From: Xanthobacter sp. NM-59
GTDB lineage: Bacteria; Pseudomonadota; Alphaproteobacteria; Rhizobiales; Xanthobacteraceae
DNA: 64,000 nucleotides
Assembly (NCBI RefSeq): GCF_021401125.1
Contig: NZ_JACBFQ010000001.1
Location: forward strand, 1,054,001-1,118,000
Direction of reading: 5' to 3'
The position numbers and the translations under genes were made by a program. Under the pieces are notes generated by a model. It worked only from the letters and a program-made list of their open reading frames with translations. It was not told the DNA's origin and did not search any database. Shown piece after piece: positions 9,901 to 19,407 of this stretch. Every line of letters begins with the position of its first letter. The stretch's first letter is position 1.

Positions 9901-12900
9901 ACGTTCCAGATGCGGCTCCTGGTCAACCCATCGGCGCTGGAGGTTTCCGCATAAGCCGCCTTAAGGGCTTTTCCGGTACCATCGAAATAGGAAATAGTGT
10001 GTGTGGTGCGACTTGCGGAAACGACAGTCTCATCGGTCTTCACACTGTCGAAGGCCCCTGCACCGTCGAGGTTCCACTGGGTCGTCACCGACGCTCCGCT
10101 GGCCTGCGTCGTGACCACAGTAACATCCTTGCTGGAGGCTCCCGCGGCATAAGTCATGGTCTCGACCCGGCGGCCGTCGGCGGCGAGCACGACTTCGTCC
10201 ATCAGCACCGCCTCGAAGGCACCGTCGCCGTTGGAGTCCCACTGCGTCGTGGTTGTCTGCCCTGTTGAAGTCTGGGCGATGATGCGCTGGTCGGACACAA
10301 CCCCGGCCTTGGTCAGGTCCTGAGCGGTCGTCACGATCAGATCGTCATCGGCTTTGGTCGCGCCCGCTTGCAACACGCTCACAGTCTTCTGATCCACCCT
10401 GCCATCGCCATTGCGATCAAAGGTTTCGGTGGTGGTCAACTGGTCCGCGCTGATGATCGTCTGCCGGCGCGCGAAGAGCACGGCAGGAGACGTTGCACCG
10501 CTGCCCAGCTTGTAGTTCGAGACGGTCTCGGTCCGCGCGCCATCGGTTCCGACCTCGATGAGATAATCCTTGCGTGTGTCGAAAACGCCATCACCGTCGA
10601 AATCCCATTGGGCGATGTCGTTCAGCCCGTCGCCGCTGCACCACACCACCGCCTGCGCCGTCGCAAGGTTACCGGCGTCGAGATCGGTCACCGTCCGCGT
10701 GGTGCTACCATCAGCGGCACGCGCGGTGACATCGCTGCGAGAACGATCGACGGCGGTGTCCGCCCCGTCATACCAGCGGGTCGTTACCGAGAGGCCGTTG
10801 GCGCTGGTGACGGTCTGGACCCTGCCCTTCTGCGTGCGATCAGAGTTGTAATCGGTCCTCGTGACAGTGGTCCGCCCGTCGGTCGAGCGCGTGGTGGAGA
10901 TCGCCTGGTCTGTTGCGCCGTCGCCGTCGAGGTCCACCCGCACGCTCACATTTCCACGGGGAGAGGTCGCGGTGGTGGTGCGGGAAATCAACTTCGGCGT
11001 CATCTCGCCACTCAGAACCGACACCGTGCGGGTCTGGTCGCCATCCACGTCGAGAACGGTCACGTCGCTGGTCACCGTCTCATAGGTTCTGTTCCCATCG
11101 GCATCGACTTGCGTGGTGATGCTGCGGCCATCGGCGCTGGTCGTCACGACCTGCACGCGAGCGCCCAGCACGCTGAGGCCCGTATTGGTCACGGTCTCGC
11201 GGGTGGAACCGTCACTTAGCAGCTCGCTGGCGTCCAAAATTGTGGCGTCGAATGTGCCGTCGCCGTCGAGATCCTGCTCCGTGGTCTGCGTCAGACCATT
11301 GCCGCTGGTGGTGACACGAGCGAGTTGCGTCAGTGTGGTGCCGTTGAAGTCTCGAACCGTCTCGACCGTCGAGCCATCTGCGGCGTGGGTGACCACGTCG
11401 GCACGGGTGACATCGGTCACGCCATCGCCATTCAGGTCCTGTTTGGTGGTGGCAGAGAGGCGATCCGCACTCGTCTTGGTGGTCGTGGTGTCCTTCGCCT
11501 TCCGGCTCAGATTGTAATTCACGACGGTGGTGGTGACGCTGCCGTCGGCTGCGGTCGTGCTGACCGTATTGCGGTCGCCGACCCGATCTCCGTTGAAGTC
11601 CTCGGACAGGCTGGTGGTCAGCCGGTTGGCGCTAACCTTGGCAATTGACAGCGAACGCCGCGAGCCATTTGCGTTGGTGATCTCCACCGTTTCCGTCTGG
11701 CTCCCGTCGCCGCCGGTCGCCAGCGTGTCGGTCTGGCCGCCATCAATGATGCCGTCGCCATCGAGGTCCCAGCGGGTCACGGTTTTCAGCCCATTTGCGG
11801 AGGTGGTGACCGTGGTTAGGCTGCGCAGGACATCCTTCGTACTGGCCGAGTAGGCGCCCTCATAGAGTGAAACGCTTGTGGTCACGCTGCCGTCCGCGTT
11901 GGTGACGGTCTGGCCAACTTCCGTCTCGCTGACGTTTTTTGCGGAATTCAAAGCGCGGGTGGTGATCCGCGACTTGCCGTCAGCTGCAATTACCGTATTC
12001 GTAAGCGAAACGAGGGTCGTTCCGGCATACAGGGAAAGAGTGTCGGTCTTGGTGCCATCGGCGCGGGCCTCGATGGCTTCGACACTCTCGGCTCGTCCAT
12101 CGCCGTTGGCATCATTGGTCAGAGTGCGGGTGAGCCCGTCCTCGCTCCACACCAAGGTCTGCTGCGATAGCAGTGTGGTGTCGTTACCGGCGGTCACGCG
12201 GACCGTGCGCGTGGAAGAGCCGTTTGTGGCCACAACCGTTTCGTCGCGCAAATATTGGTCGGCGGTGCTGCTGCCCGAAAAAACACGCTCCAGGCGCGTG
12301 AGCCCATTGGCGCCAACAGTGGTGACGGTTTTGCCAAGAACGATGCCCGAGGCGCTCCGCGTGGTTTCCGTGGTGGTCGTATTGCCGCTCGCGCTTACCG
12401 ACAGCCCGGTGACGCGGGTCAGATCAATGGTGCCGTCACCATCACTGTCGATGGCGGTTGAGGTCACCTTCCCATCTGCGCGGGTCGACAGGGTGGTGCT
12501 GCTGAGCAAGGTGCTGCCGGAGCCGCCATCGCCCGAGCGCAGCTCGATGGTCTCCACCTCGCTTCCGTCGGCGTTGACAACAGTCGCATCCCGACGCGTC
12601 AGCTCATAGGTACCGTCGCCGTCAACGTCCGAGCGCTGAAGCCGCGTGTGCCCTGTAGCGGTCACCGCGGTCGCGGTGGTCACGGTGTTGCCGACGACAC
12701 TGCCATCCGGTGCCAGGTTGGTGATCGTGACGCGCGTGCCAACGCCCGTCACGCGCGTCTCGAGACGATCCGTGGTGCCGTTACCGTCGAGGTCGGTGCT
12801 GATGGTGGTGGTCTTGCCGTTGGAGCTGCGCACCGTGACCGCATTGTCGGTCAAGGCCCCTGTGACGTCGAAATTGGAAACGGTCATGGTGCGCGTGCCG

Positions 12901-14819
12901 TCGCTGTCCTTCGTACTGACGCGGGTCTGACGGCTTTCAAATAGGCCGTCGCCGTCGAGGTCCTCCATCAAGGTGCGGCTCAGCCCATCGGCACTGATGG
13001 TGGTAATGGTTTCTGTTGCAAAGGTGCCGTCAGTGGCGTAGGCCTTCAAATCTACGACCGTAGAACCATCCGACTGCCGGGTAGACGTGCGCCGGATAAG
13101 ATCTCCCTCACTGTCATAGGCGAGTACCGTGTCCGCTGCGGCATAAGTCTTGCCGTTGCGCACGAAATTCGCTGAGCCCAAGATCTGGGAGCCGTCGGAA
13201 AAATTCTGCTCATTGTCGTCCGGGCTGAGCAAGATCTCGGTGATGCCGAGCTCGTCCAGGGTCATGAGCTGCCTGCCGCCCCGGCTGGTCGTCAGCAACA
13301 CCTTGAACTTAGCCCACGCGTCATCAGCCGCGCTCAGCTTACCGTCGCCATTGCTATCGAAGACGTCGGCGAGAGCCTCCATGTCGCTCTCGGCGCCGGG
13401 GCTGTATTGCGTGAACTGGAAGGCCTGCGGATTCTCCACATCGCCAGAACCCGTGCGGTCATAGACCAGCACACCGTCTCCCGCACCCGCCCATGCGGTA
13501 CGATGCACGGTGCCGTCGCCTTCCATGTCCATGTAGGTGTCGGAATCTGTGCTTTCGACAATGCTCACACCGTCGCCATTGAGGTCGAGCACCACCGGGA
13601 ATGAGAAGCTGACGCCCCCCGACACGCTGAAACCACCACCGGAGCCATAGTCGAAATAGCCCCATCCGCTCACACCACTGCCATACCCAAACGACGGCAC
13701 AGCCGGCGGGATATAGCCCCCCAGGCTCGGCCCGACGAAGCTCGCACCGGCGAGGTCCGCGAAGGAGCCGTAGCCGAGGCCCGAACTGATGAGGTCCTGC
13801 GAAATGTAGGAGGTGACATCAGGCGTCGACCAGTCGATGCTGCTCGTCACCTCGTTGCCTAACGGGCTCCAGAAGCTCAACTTCGACGCATCCGAAACCA
13901 CAGGAGAGAGGCCATCAAGCCCGACATACGAGGCGCTATCCGCTGCATACGCAAACTGATCTGCCGAATCGACAAAGAAAGAAATATTATTCTTAAAATT
14001 ATCGTACCCAATAATTACCGAATTATTAAAATAATGCCCGTTGCTCCATGAGATAACGTCATTGAATAGCGAATCATATGAATCGTACACAGCCTTGGAA
14101 AGCGGCATATCTACATTAGATGATGTATTAAATGTCATTACATCGGAAATAATGTATATAAATCCGCTAAGCGCATCATAATTCGCATTTGTTTTATCTG
14201 CAAGTGAATAATTATATCCAGGTACTATATACTCATATTCTACAACAGAGAACTTTTTATATAACTCTACATCCGATATAAGTTTATTGTTAATATTTTT
14301 ATTAAATGATATATTAGAGCTTCCGTTAATTCCGATATCTACATCCATGTATTTCTTATAATAATATTTATTCTCCCACAAAATTTGTGGATTAAGCGCA
14401 TCTACAAATTCTTCGATGAACGCATTAGGTATAAATACTCCTCCTGACACAAACCCTCCTTCCAAATTGCCAGGGACTGCTGCAGCCGCACTGAGATACA
14501 GGCCCGGCCCTTGATCCGAATTCACGCCAAAGCCCGCGAATCCAGCAATACCTCCTCCAGCGCCCAAGGCAGCACCCAAACCTCCAGCGACATCGTACGA
14601 AAGCGATTGCCCGCTAGCGAGGTCACCTACAGCGCCCTGTGTCGCAACGACCCAATAGTTAAACTACCCGCCTGCGAAACTTGATGAGCTGGTCCACACA
14701 TCAGCTGTCGAAATATTTATATCAAACTGCTTGCCGACCGCTCCTGAAATACCAAAAAAACCTGGCAAACCATATACCGCACCACGGCCGGCCTGGAAAG
14801 AAATGACCATATTTGACAT
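6927..14819 (-). CDS. giant repeat/RTX protein exported by a type I system; in-frame amber at codon 52
   Basis: The gene encodes a very large surface or secreted protein. With the ATG at 14817-14819, preceded by GGAGGCGAAA, the frame is open to TAA 6927-6929 except for one TAG at 14664-14666. The coding signal continues across it, so the true gene is probably about 2,630 codons with a nonsense codon at position 52; a TTG at 14579 would give a shortened 2,550-residue product. Order of parts: glycine/serine-rich N-terminus; an AT-rich section; a calcium-binding-like block (VLDLNGDGVSIVES, FDSNGDGKLSAADDAW); about 25 degenerate repeats of 45-50 residues around a DxDGDG core; a short beta-rich part; nonapeptide RTX repeats (GGAGDDILSGGAGADVLDGG); and a C-terminus (SGDDLIIDVLGTTRKVVVKDWY) typical of haemolysin-type exported proteins. 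The exporter genes lie immediately upstream on the same strand. Likely an adhesin or matrix protein; exact role unknown. Confidence 0.85.
7370..8110 (-). repeat. RTX (GGxGxDxLx) nonapeptide repeats
   Basis: Two clusters of haemolysin-type calcium-binding nonapeptides are coded here: about 8040-8110 (GGDGDDTIDGG, LRGGAGDDTILFD) and about 7370-7790 (GAGNDNITGGAKADVLIGG, GGAGDDILSGGAGADVL, NGGGGSDTLKGGGGLD). Such repeats fold into calcium-loaded beta-rolls outside the cell and mark type I secretion substrates. Confidence 0.9.
8740..13020 (-). repeat. about 25 degenerate DGDG repeats of 45-50 residues
   Basis: Within the giant protein the pattern [S/A]ADGLTxTxxxDxDGDGxxD is followed by a strand such as AADGSxTxTV and recurs roughly every 140-150 bp, for example SADGLSRTLMEDLDGDGLFE, SANGLKTVTRWDLDGDGIID, SVDGLTTTTQWDFDGDGEVD. 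Units are diverged in sequence but regular in length. The Asp-rich loop resembles EF-hand or dockerin-type calcium loops; each unit could be a small calcium-stabilised beta module. The count was made by eye. Confidence 0.85.
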
Positions 14820-14872
14820 TTTCGCCTCCGAGAGCTCATTTGATTCTATTTAGTTCCGACGGTCAGCTTACT

Positions 14873-15241
14873 TCACATAAAAGATGAGATTATTATTAGT
14901 AAAAAGGCCATAGAGCTCGCAGTGACGCGGACGAATAATTTTAGTTGCTCCGGATCCATCGGGCCAGCGCCGATGCCACTCCTGCCAACTTCAACATTTT
15001 TTTCAATTTTTGCGAAAAAAACAAAACAAAAAAATAGACAAAAGCAAAATATCTGATATATAAATGAATATACATTACATTCAGCGCGCGTACATTTAAA
15101 TGACATATTTTTAATTGAACACAATATACATTCGTATCGAATATATAAATTTATTACTATAATTATAGATGCTATTATGAACAACGCTGCGCAGTAGCGT
15201 GCTCCGCCGGCGCTCGTGAAAACTATATTCTTCTGCTTCAT
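14873..15241 (-). CDS. small membrane protein coupled to the type I secretion operon
   Basis: I do not recognise this 122-residue protein. It starts at ATG 15239-15241, overlapping the stop of the membrane fusion protein gene in an ATGA arrangement, so it is probably translationally coupled. Three hydrophobic segments are visible (about residues 17-35, 58-79 and 106-121), with several cysteines in and after the first loop (YECILCSIKNMSFKCTRAEC). The middle is strikingly AT-rich for this genome. The giant RTX gene starts 54 bp further on. It could assist export or anchoring of the RTX protein, or be a recently acquired filler; the coupling is the main argument for it being real. Confidence 0.6.
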   Translation of the reverse strand: MKQKNIVFTSAGGARYCAALFIIASIIIVINLYIRYECILCSIKNMSFKCTRAECNVYSFIYQIFCFCLFFCFVFFAKIEKNVEVGRSGIGAGPMDPEQLKLFVRVTASSMAFLLIIISSFM

Positions 15242-16644
15242 CTCTCCCGTCCTCCTTCATGCGCATATCTGAGCAGTGGAGAGAGGAGGAAGTCGAGGAT
15301 GCGGCGGCGGCCGGTCTTGATCTCCGCCGTCACCGCCATGCCCGCCTCGATCGGACGAAAGCCCTGTTCCGTCTCCAGCCCCGTTTCCTGAACCGAAAGC
15401 CGAGCCACATAGGCCGGCTGGCGCGCCTGGCGGGCCTCGTCGCCGGAGGGTCCGGCGCCCGAAGGCGCTGAGGATCCGCCCACAGTGTCCCGGCTCACGC
15501 TCTCCACGACCGCGTGCAGCAGGCCGTAGCGGGTAAAGGTGAAAGCCTCCACCTTCACCTCGGCCGCCTGGCCCGCATGCACGAAGCCCACATCCCGGTT
15601 CATCAGTTCCGCCTCGATCTCCAGCCGCCCGTCGCCCGGCACCACCACCATCAGCTGCTGCGCGGGTGTCACCACCCCGCCAATGGTGTGCACGGCCAAT
15701 TGCTGCACCGTGCCGTCCACCGGCGAGGTCAGGGTCTGGTCCGCCCGCCGGCGCGCCGCCTTCACCTTTTCCTCGCCATGCTCCACGGCCTGCATCTGCG
15801 CCTTGGCAAGGTCCGAGAGAAGACCCTTGCGATATTCGCTCGCCGCCTCCGCCCGCTGCCGCTCCAGGGCTTCGATCGCCGCCGCCGCTTCCTCGGCGCG
15901 ATGGCCGTCCACGATCAATTGCTGCTCCTGCTCGACCACCCGCTGCTGCGCTTCCAGATACAGCACCTTGGTGCCGTAGCCCTTCTGCATCAAGGCTTCA
16001 CGCATATCCCGCTGGTCCCTGAGCAGGGGCAACAATGCCTCCCCCTTGGCGATGGTGGCCTCCACCGAGCGCCGCTCCGCCGCCCTTTGGGCAATCTGCC
16101 GCTCAAGCCCGGCGAGCCGCGCCTGCTGCTCCGCCCGCTGCGCCTCCATCTGCCGCCGCGCGGTGTTCACGAGGTCGACAGACACGCCCTCAGGGGGCGT
16201 GAAAGAAGCCGGATCGTCGGCCAGAAGCGCCGACAGCCGGGCCATATCGAGCCGGTCCTGCGCCAAATCATGGGTCAACCGTCGCGCATCGGCCTCGCTC
16301 GCCGTCGGGTCGATCTCCACCAGCACGTCCCCGGCCTTCACCCGCATGCCGTCGCTCACCCGGATCGCGCGGACCACGCCCGTCTCCAGCGGCTGGATCA
16401 CCTTGGTGCGGCCGGCCGGCACGAAACGGCCTTCCGCGGAGGCGATGATGTCGATGGTGCCGAACCAGCTCCACGCCAAGGCGATCATTGAAAAGCCGAT
16501 GATGCTGGCGCCAATCGCCCGCCCCACGGGCGAAGGCGGCGTTTCCAGGATCTCCAACGCGGCAGGCAGGAACTCAAGCTCCTGCCGCCCACGGGCAGCC
16601 TCCTTGTGCGGCACCATGGGGGACGATGTGTCGGCTCCCATCAT
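15238..16644 (-). CDS. HlyD family type I secretion periplasmic adaptor
   Basis: This is the membrane fusion protein that links the inner-membrane ABC exporter to a TolC-like outer-membrane channel. The 468-residue protein has a cytoplasmic N-terminal arm, one membrane helix (about residues 42-62, GASIIGFSMIALAWSWFGTI), a lipoyl/barrel-sandwich half (GRTKVIQPLETGVV), long coiled-coil helices (about 130-320, rich in Ala, Glu, Arg and Gln), the second half (SPVDGTVQQLAVHT) and a beta-barrel end. It starts at ATG 16642-16644, overlapping the ABC gene stop by ATGA. The outer-membrane component is not encoded here. Confidence 0.95.
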   Translation of the reverse strand: MMGADTSSPMVPHKEAARGRQELEFLPAALEILETPPSPVGRAIGASIIGFSMIALAWSWFGTIDIIASAEGRFVPAGRTKVIQPLETGVVRAIRVSDGMRVKAGDVLVEIDPTASEADARRLTHDLAQDRLDMARLSALLADDPASFTPPEGVSVDLVNTARRQMEAQRAEQQARLAGLERQIAQRAAERRSVEATIAKGEALLPLLRDQRDMREALMQKGYGTKVLYLEAQQRVVEQEQQLIVDGHRAEEAAAAIEALERQRAEAASEYRKGLLSDLAKAQMQAVEHGEEKVKAARRRADQTLTSPVDGTVQQLAVHTIGGVVTPAQQLMVVVPGDGRLEIEAELMNRDVGFVHAGQAAEVKVEAFTFTRYGLLHAVVESVSRDTVGGSSAPSGAGPSGDEARQARQPAYVARLSVQETGLETEQGFRPIEAGMAVTAEIKTGRRRILDFLLSPLLRYAHEGGRER

Positions 16645-18773
16645 GCTTCTCCCGACTGAAGCCGGTGCAGGGTGGCATAGCGACCGCCCGCGCGCACCAG
16701 CACATCATGGCTGCCGTCCTCCACCAGCCGGCCGCGCTCCAGGGTGAGGATGCGGTCCGCATGGCGCACCGTCGACAGCCGGTGGGCGATGATGATGACG
16801 GTCCGCCCCTGGCAGATGCGCGCCATGTTCTGCTGCACCGCGCGCTCGCTCTCATAGTCGAGGGCGCTGGTCGCCTCGTCGAAGATCAGGATCCGCGGAT
16901 TGCCGACGAGTGCCCTGGCGATGGCGATTCTCTGGCGCTGCCCGCCCGAAAGCCCGCTGCCGCGCTCACCCACCGGCGTGTCATACCCCTGCGGCAGCTC
17001 CAGGATGAAATCGTGCGCGCCCGCCAGCCGCGCGGCCTCAACCACCAGCTCCATCGACATTGCCGGATCGGCAAGCGCGATATTCTCCCGCACGGAGCGG
17101 TTGAACAGCACATTTTCTTGCAGAACCACGCCGATTTGCTGCCGGAGCCACGCCACGTCCACCATGGCGAGATCCACGCCGTCGATCAGGACCCGCCCGC
17201 TTTCCGGCACATAGAGCCGCTGCACCAGCTTCGCGACGGTTGACTTGCCCGATCCCGACGGACCGACAATGCCCACAACCTGCCCAGCACCGACCTCAAA
17301 ACTGAGATCGGGGAGCACCGTGGGGCCGCCTGCGCGATAGCGGAAGGCCACGTGATCGAAGCGGATGGCGCCACGGAGCGCCGGCAATGCGGAGCGCCCC
17401 GGCTGGTGGGAGGGCTCGGGCGCCGTATTCAGAATGTCGCCGAGGCGCTCGATGGAAATGCGTGTCTGGTGGAAGTCCTGCCACACCTGCGCCAAGCGCA
17501 ACACCGGCTGCGACACCCGCGAGGCCAGCATGTTGAAGGCGACCAGCTCGCCCACCGTGAGCGAACCCTCCATCACCAGCCGGGCGCCGAAATAGAGGGT
17601 TCCGACGGTCACCAGCTTGGCGGTCAGCTGCACCGCCTGGCTCGCCCAATTGCCCAGGTTCTGCACCTTGAAGCTGGCGCTCACATAGGCCGCTAGCTGC
17701 TCCTCCCAGCGACGCTGCATCTGCGGCTCGACCGCCATCGCCTTCAGAGTCTCGACACCCGTGACGCTCTCCACCAGCAGAGCCTGGTTCTCCGCGCCTT
17801 TATTGAACTTGTCCTCCCGCCTCCGGCGAAACAGGGGAGTCACGCCCGCCGAAATGCCGATAGAGATCGGGAATGATGCTAGAACGATAAAGGTCAATGT
17901 CGCCGAATATATGAACATCACGGCTACGAAGACGAAGGCGAACAGAAGATCCACCACAAGTGTTAGAGATGATCCGGTCAGAAAATTGCGGATGTTTTCC
18001 AATTCTCGCACGCGTGCGACAGAATCCCCCGCCCGACGGGCCTCGAAGTATGCGATGGGTAAACCCATGAGGTGCTTGTACAATCGCGCCCCTAACTCGA
18101 CGTCGATTCGATTTGTGGTATGCGCGAAGACATGCGTACGCAAAGCACCAAGCACCGCTTCGAACACCGAAACCATCACGAGCCCAAGCACGAGGATGTC
18201 GAGTGTTGTCAAACCGCGATGCACCAGCACCTTGTCGATGATCACCTGAAAAAACAATGGTGAGATCAGCGCCAAGACCTGGAGAAAAAGAGAGGCCGCT
18301 AGAACTTCTCCGAATAAGGCGCGATACTTGTGCATCGCCCTCATGAACCAGGATATGTCGAACCGCCGCGCGAAGTCGGAAAAACGAGCGCGGCGCGCGA
18401 CCAGAACCAGCCGTCCGCTCCACTGCGCCTCGAACGCCTCTCTCTCAACTTGCAGCGGCTGGCCTGACACCGGGTCGTGCACCAGCGCCAAATCCCCTGC
18501 CACCTTCGCGAGAATAACGAATGTGCCATCGCGGCGCGCCGCGATCGCCGGCAGCGGTGTGCCGCTGAGCTTGCGCCATGAAGACGAAACCGCCCGCGCC
18601 TTGAGCCCGAATGCTCGTGCGCAACGCAGCATCTCCACGGGGCCGACGGTTGCGCCACCGCATTGATGACGCAACTGCCGAGTTTCGGCCGCTACGCCGT
18701 GAAAACGCAACATAAGCAGCAGGGCGCCGAGACCCGAATCCGGCCCGGAGCCCGCATCTCGCTCGCTTTTCAT
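16641..18773 (-). CDS. type I secretion ABC transporter, permease-ATPase with C39-like domain
   Basis: The inner-membrane exporter energises secretion of the RTX protein. Domains in order: an N-terminal peptidase-C39-like domain (to about residue 130) that lacks the catalytic cysteine, as in HlyB, so it should bind rather than cleave its substrate; six-helix membrane domain (about 150-420); ATPase with Walker A GPSGSGKST (about residue 503), signature LSGGQRQR (about 607), Walker B ILIFDEATSALD (about 629) and the H-loop IAHRLSTV. ATG 18771-18773 is chosen; a TTG 39 bp upstream is the alternative. It is the first gene of the operon, followed by the adaptor with a 4-bp overlap. Confidence 0.94.
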   Translation of the reverse strand: MKSERDAGSGPDSGLGALLLMLRFHGVAAETRQLRHQCGGATVGPVEMLRCARAFGLKARAVSSSWRKLSGTPLPAIAARRDGTFVILAKVAGDLALVHDPVSGQPLQVEREAFEAQWSGRLVLVARRARFSDFARRFDISWFMRAMHKYRALFGEVLAASLFLQVLALISPLFFQVIIDKVLVHRGLTTLDILVLGLVMVSVFEAVLGALRTHVFAHTTNRIDVELGARLYKHLMGLPIAYFEARRAGDSVARVRELENIRNFLTGSSLTLVVDLLFAFVFVAVMFIYSATLTFIVLASFPISIGISAGVTPLFRRRREDKFNKGAENQALLVESVTGVETLKAMAVEPQMQRRWEEQLAAYVSASFKVQNLGNWASQAVQLTAKLVTVGTLYFGARLVMEGSLTVGELVAFNMLASRVSQPVLRLAQVWQDFHQTRISIERLGDILNTAPEPSHQPGRSALPALRGAIRFDHVAFRYRAGGPTVLPDLSFEVGAGQVVGIVGPSGSGKSTVAKLVQRLYVPESGRVLIDGVDLAMVDVAWLRQQIGVVLQENVLFNRSVRENIALADPAMSMELVVEAARLAGAHDFILELPQGYDTPVGERGSGLSGGQRQRIAIARALVGNPRILIFDEATSALDYESERAVQQNMARICQGRTVIIIAHRLSTVRHADRILTLERGRLVEDGSHDVLVRAGGRYATLHRLQSGEA

Positions 18774-19207
18774 GTGTGACCGCCCTGACACAACCGAGGC
18801 AAGAGGTAACAAGGCCCACCTCCGCTCGCAAGGTTGTTTTCCGAAAGCTCCATCTACCGTGGGGATATGTTTGGCTCTGCCGCATCACCGGTATGGGGAG
18901 CGGAGGGAGATCAGGCTGTCACGTTGGTTGCTGCGTCGGGCTGGGACCGAAGGGGCAGGTCTGACATAGAAGAAGAGGCCTCCGATATTCAGTCAGATGC
19001 GAGAAGAGATCTTTGATCTTGAGCTCAAGCCTTGCATCCTCGTCGCCGTGGACGCGCCAGATAGCCACGTTATTTGCGAAAGCGGTCAATGCGGCGGTTA
19101 TCAGGTGGCGCGCGCCGTAATTAGGGCAATGCGCCAATGACGCATGCGAGCGAGATTCAGTGACGCCTCAAGCCAACCTTCGATCGGCCGGCCCGGGTAA
19201 AGAAGAC
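18774..19207. other. intergenic region with no convincing gene
   Basis: This stretch upstream of the exporter gene should hold the operon promoter, but no clear -35/-10 pair stands out. A minus-strand frame of 72 codons (18919-19137, starting MAHCPNYGARHLI) is open, but it has no recognisable family and no strong ribosome-binding site, so it is not called as a gene. Confidence 0.5.
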
Positions 19208-19236
19208 AAAGGCCGCGCTCCGGGCGCGGCCTTTTT
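19208..19236. terminator. rho-independent terminator, probably bidirectional
   Basis: GGCCGCGC (19211-19218) pairs with GCGCGGCC (19224-19231) around a 5-nt loop. The stem is preceded by AAA and followed by TTTTT, so it can act in both directions. It lies about 170 bp beyond the cysG stop on the minus strand and separates cysG from the secretion operon. Confidence 0.85.
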
Positions 19237-19407
19237 GTGCTCCACCTCAGTTTGGCCGCGCCACCACCATCGGCGGGCACGGGCGCCATCGCGGGGCGGC
19301 GAACGCGAGCTGCAGGCGTAGGCAAATGCCGCCGGCAATGGCGCCCCTGCCCCCTCGACTGGGAGCGCCAGAGTGAAGGGGTGGCGTGCACATGGCGCCC
19401 ACGGCCC

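Noticed and set aside
8740-13020. Regularly spaced repeats as a possible CRISPR array
   Set aside because: The repeats are coding, spaced about 145 bp, diverged at DNA level and lie in one open frame; they are protein repeats.
6927-14579. Taking the RTX gene to begin at the TTG at 14579
   Set aside because: Coherent coding sequence continues upstream to an ATG at 14819 with a strong ribosome-binding site; the TTG has no such site and only appears to be the start because of the amber codon.
18919-19137. Minus-strand frame of 72 codons upstream of the exporter
   Set aside because: No recognisable family, weak start signals, and position in the promoter region; kept only as a remark.
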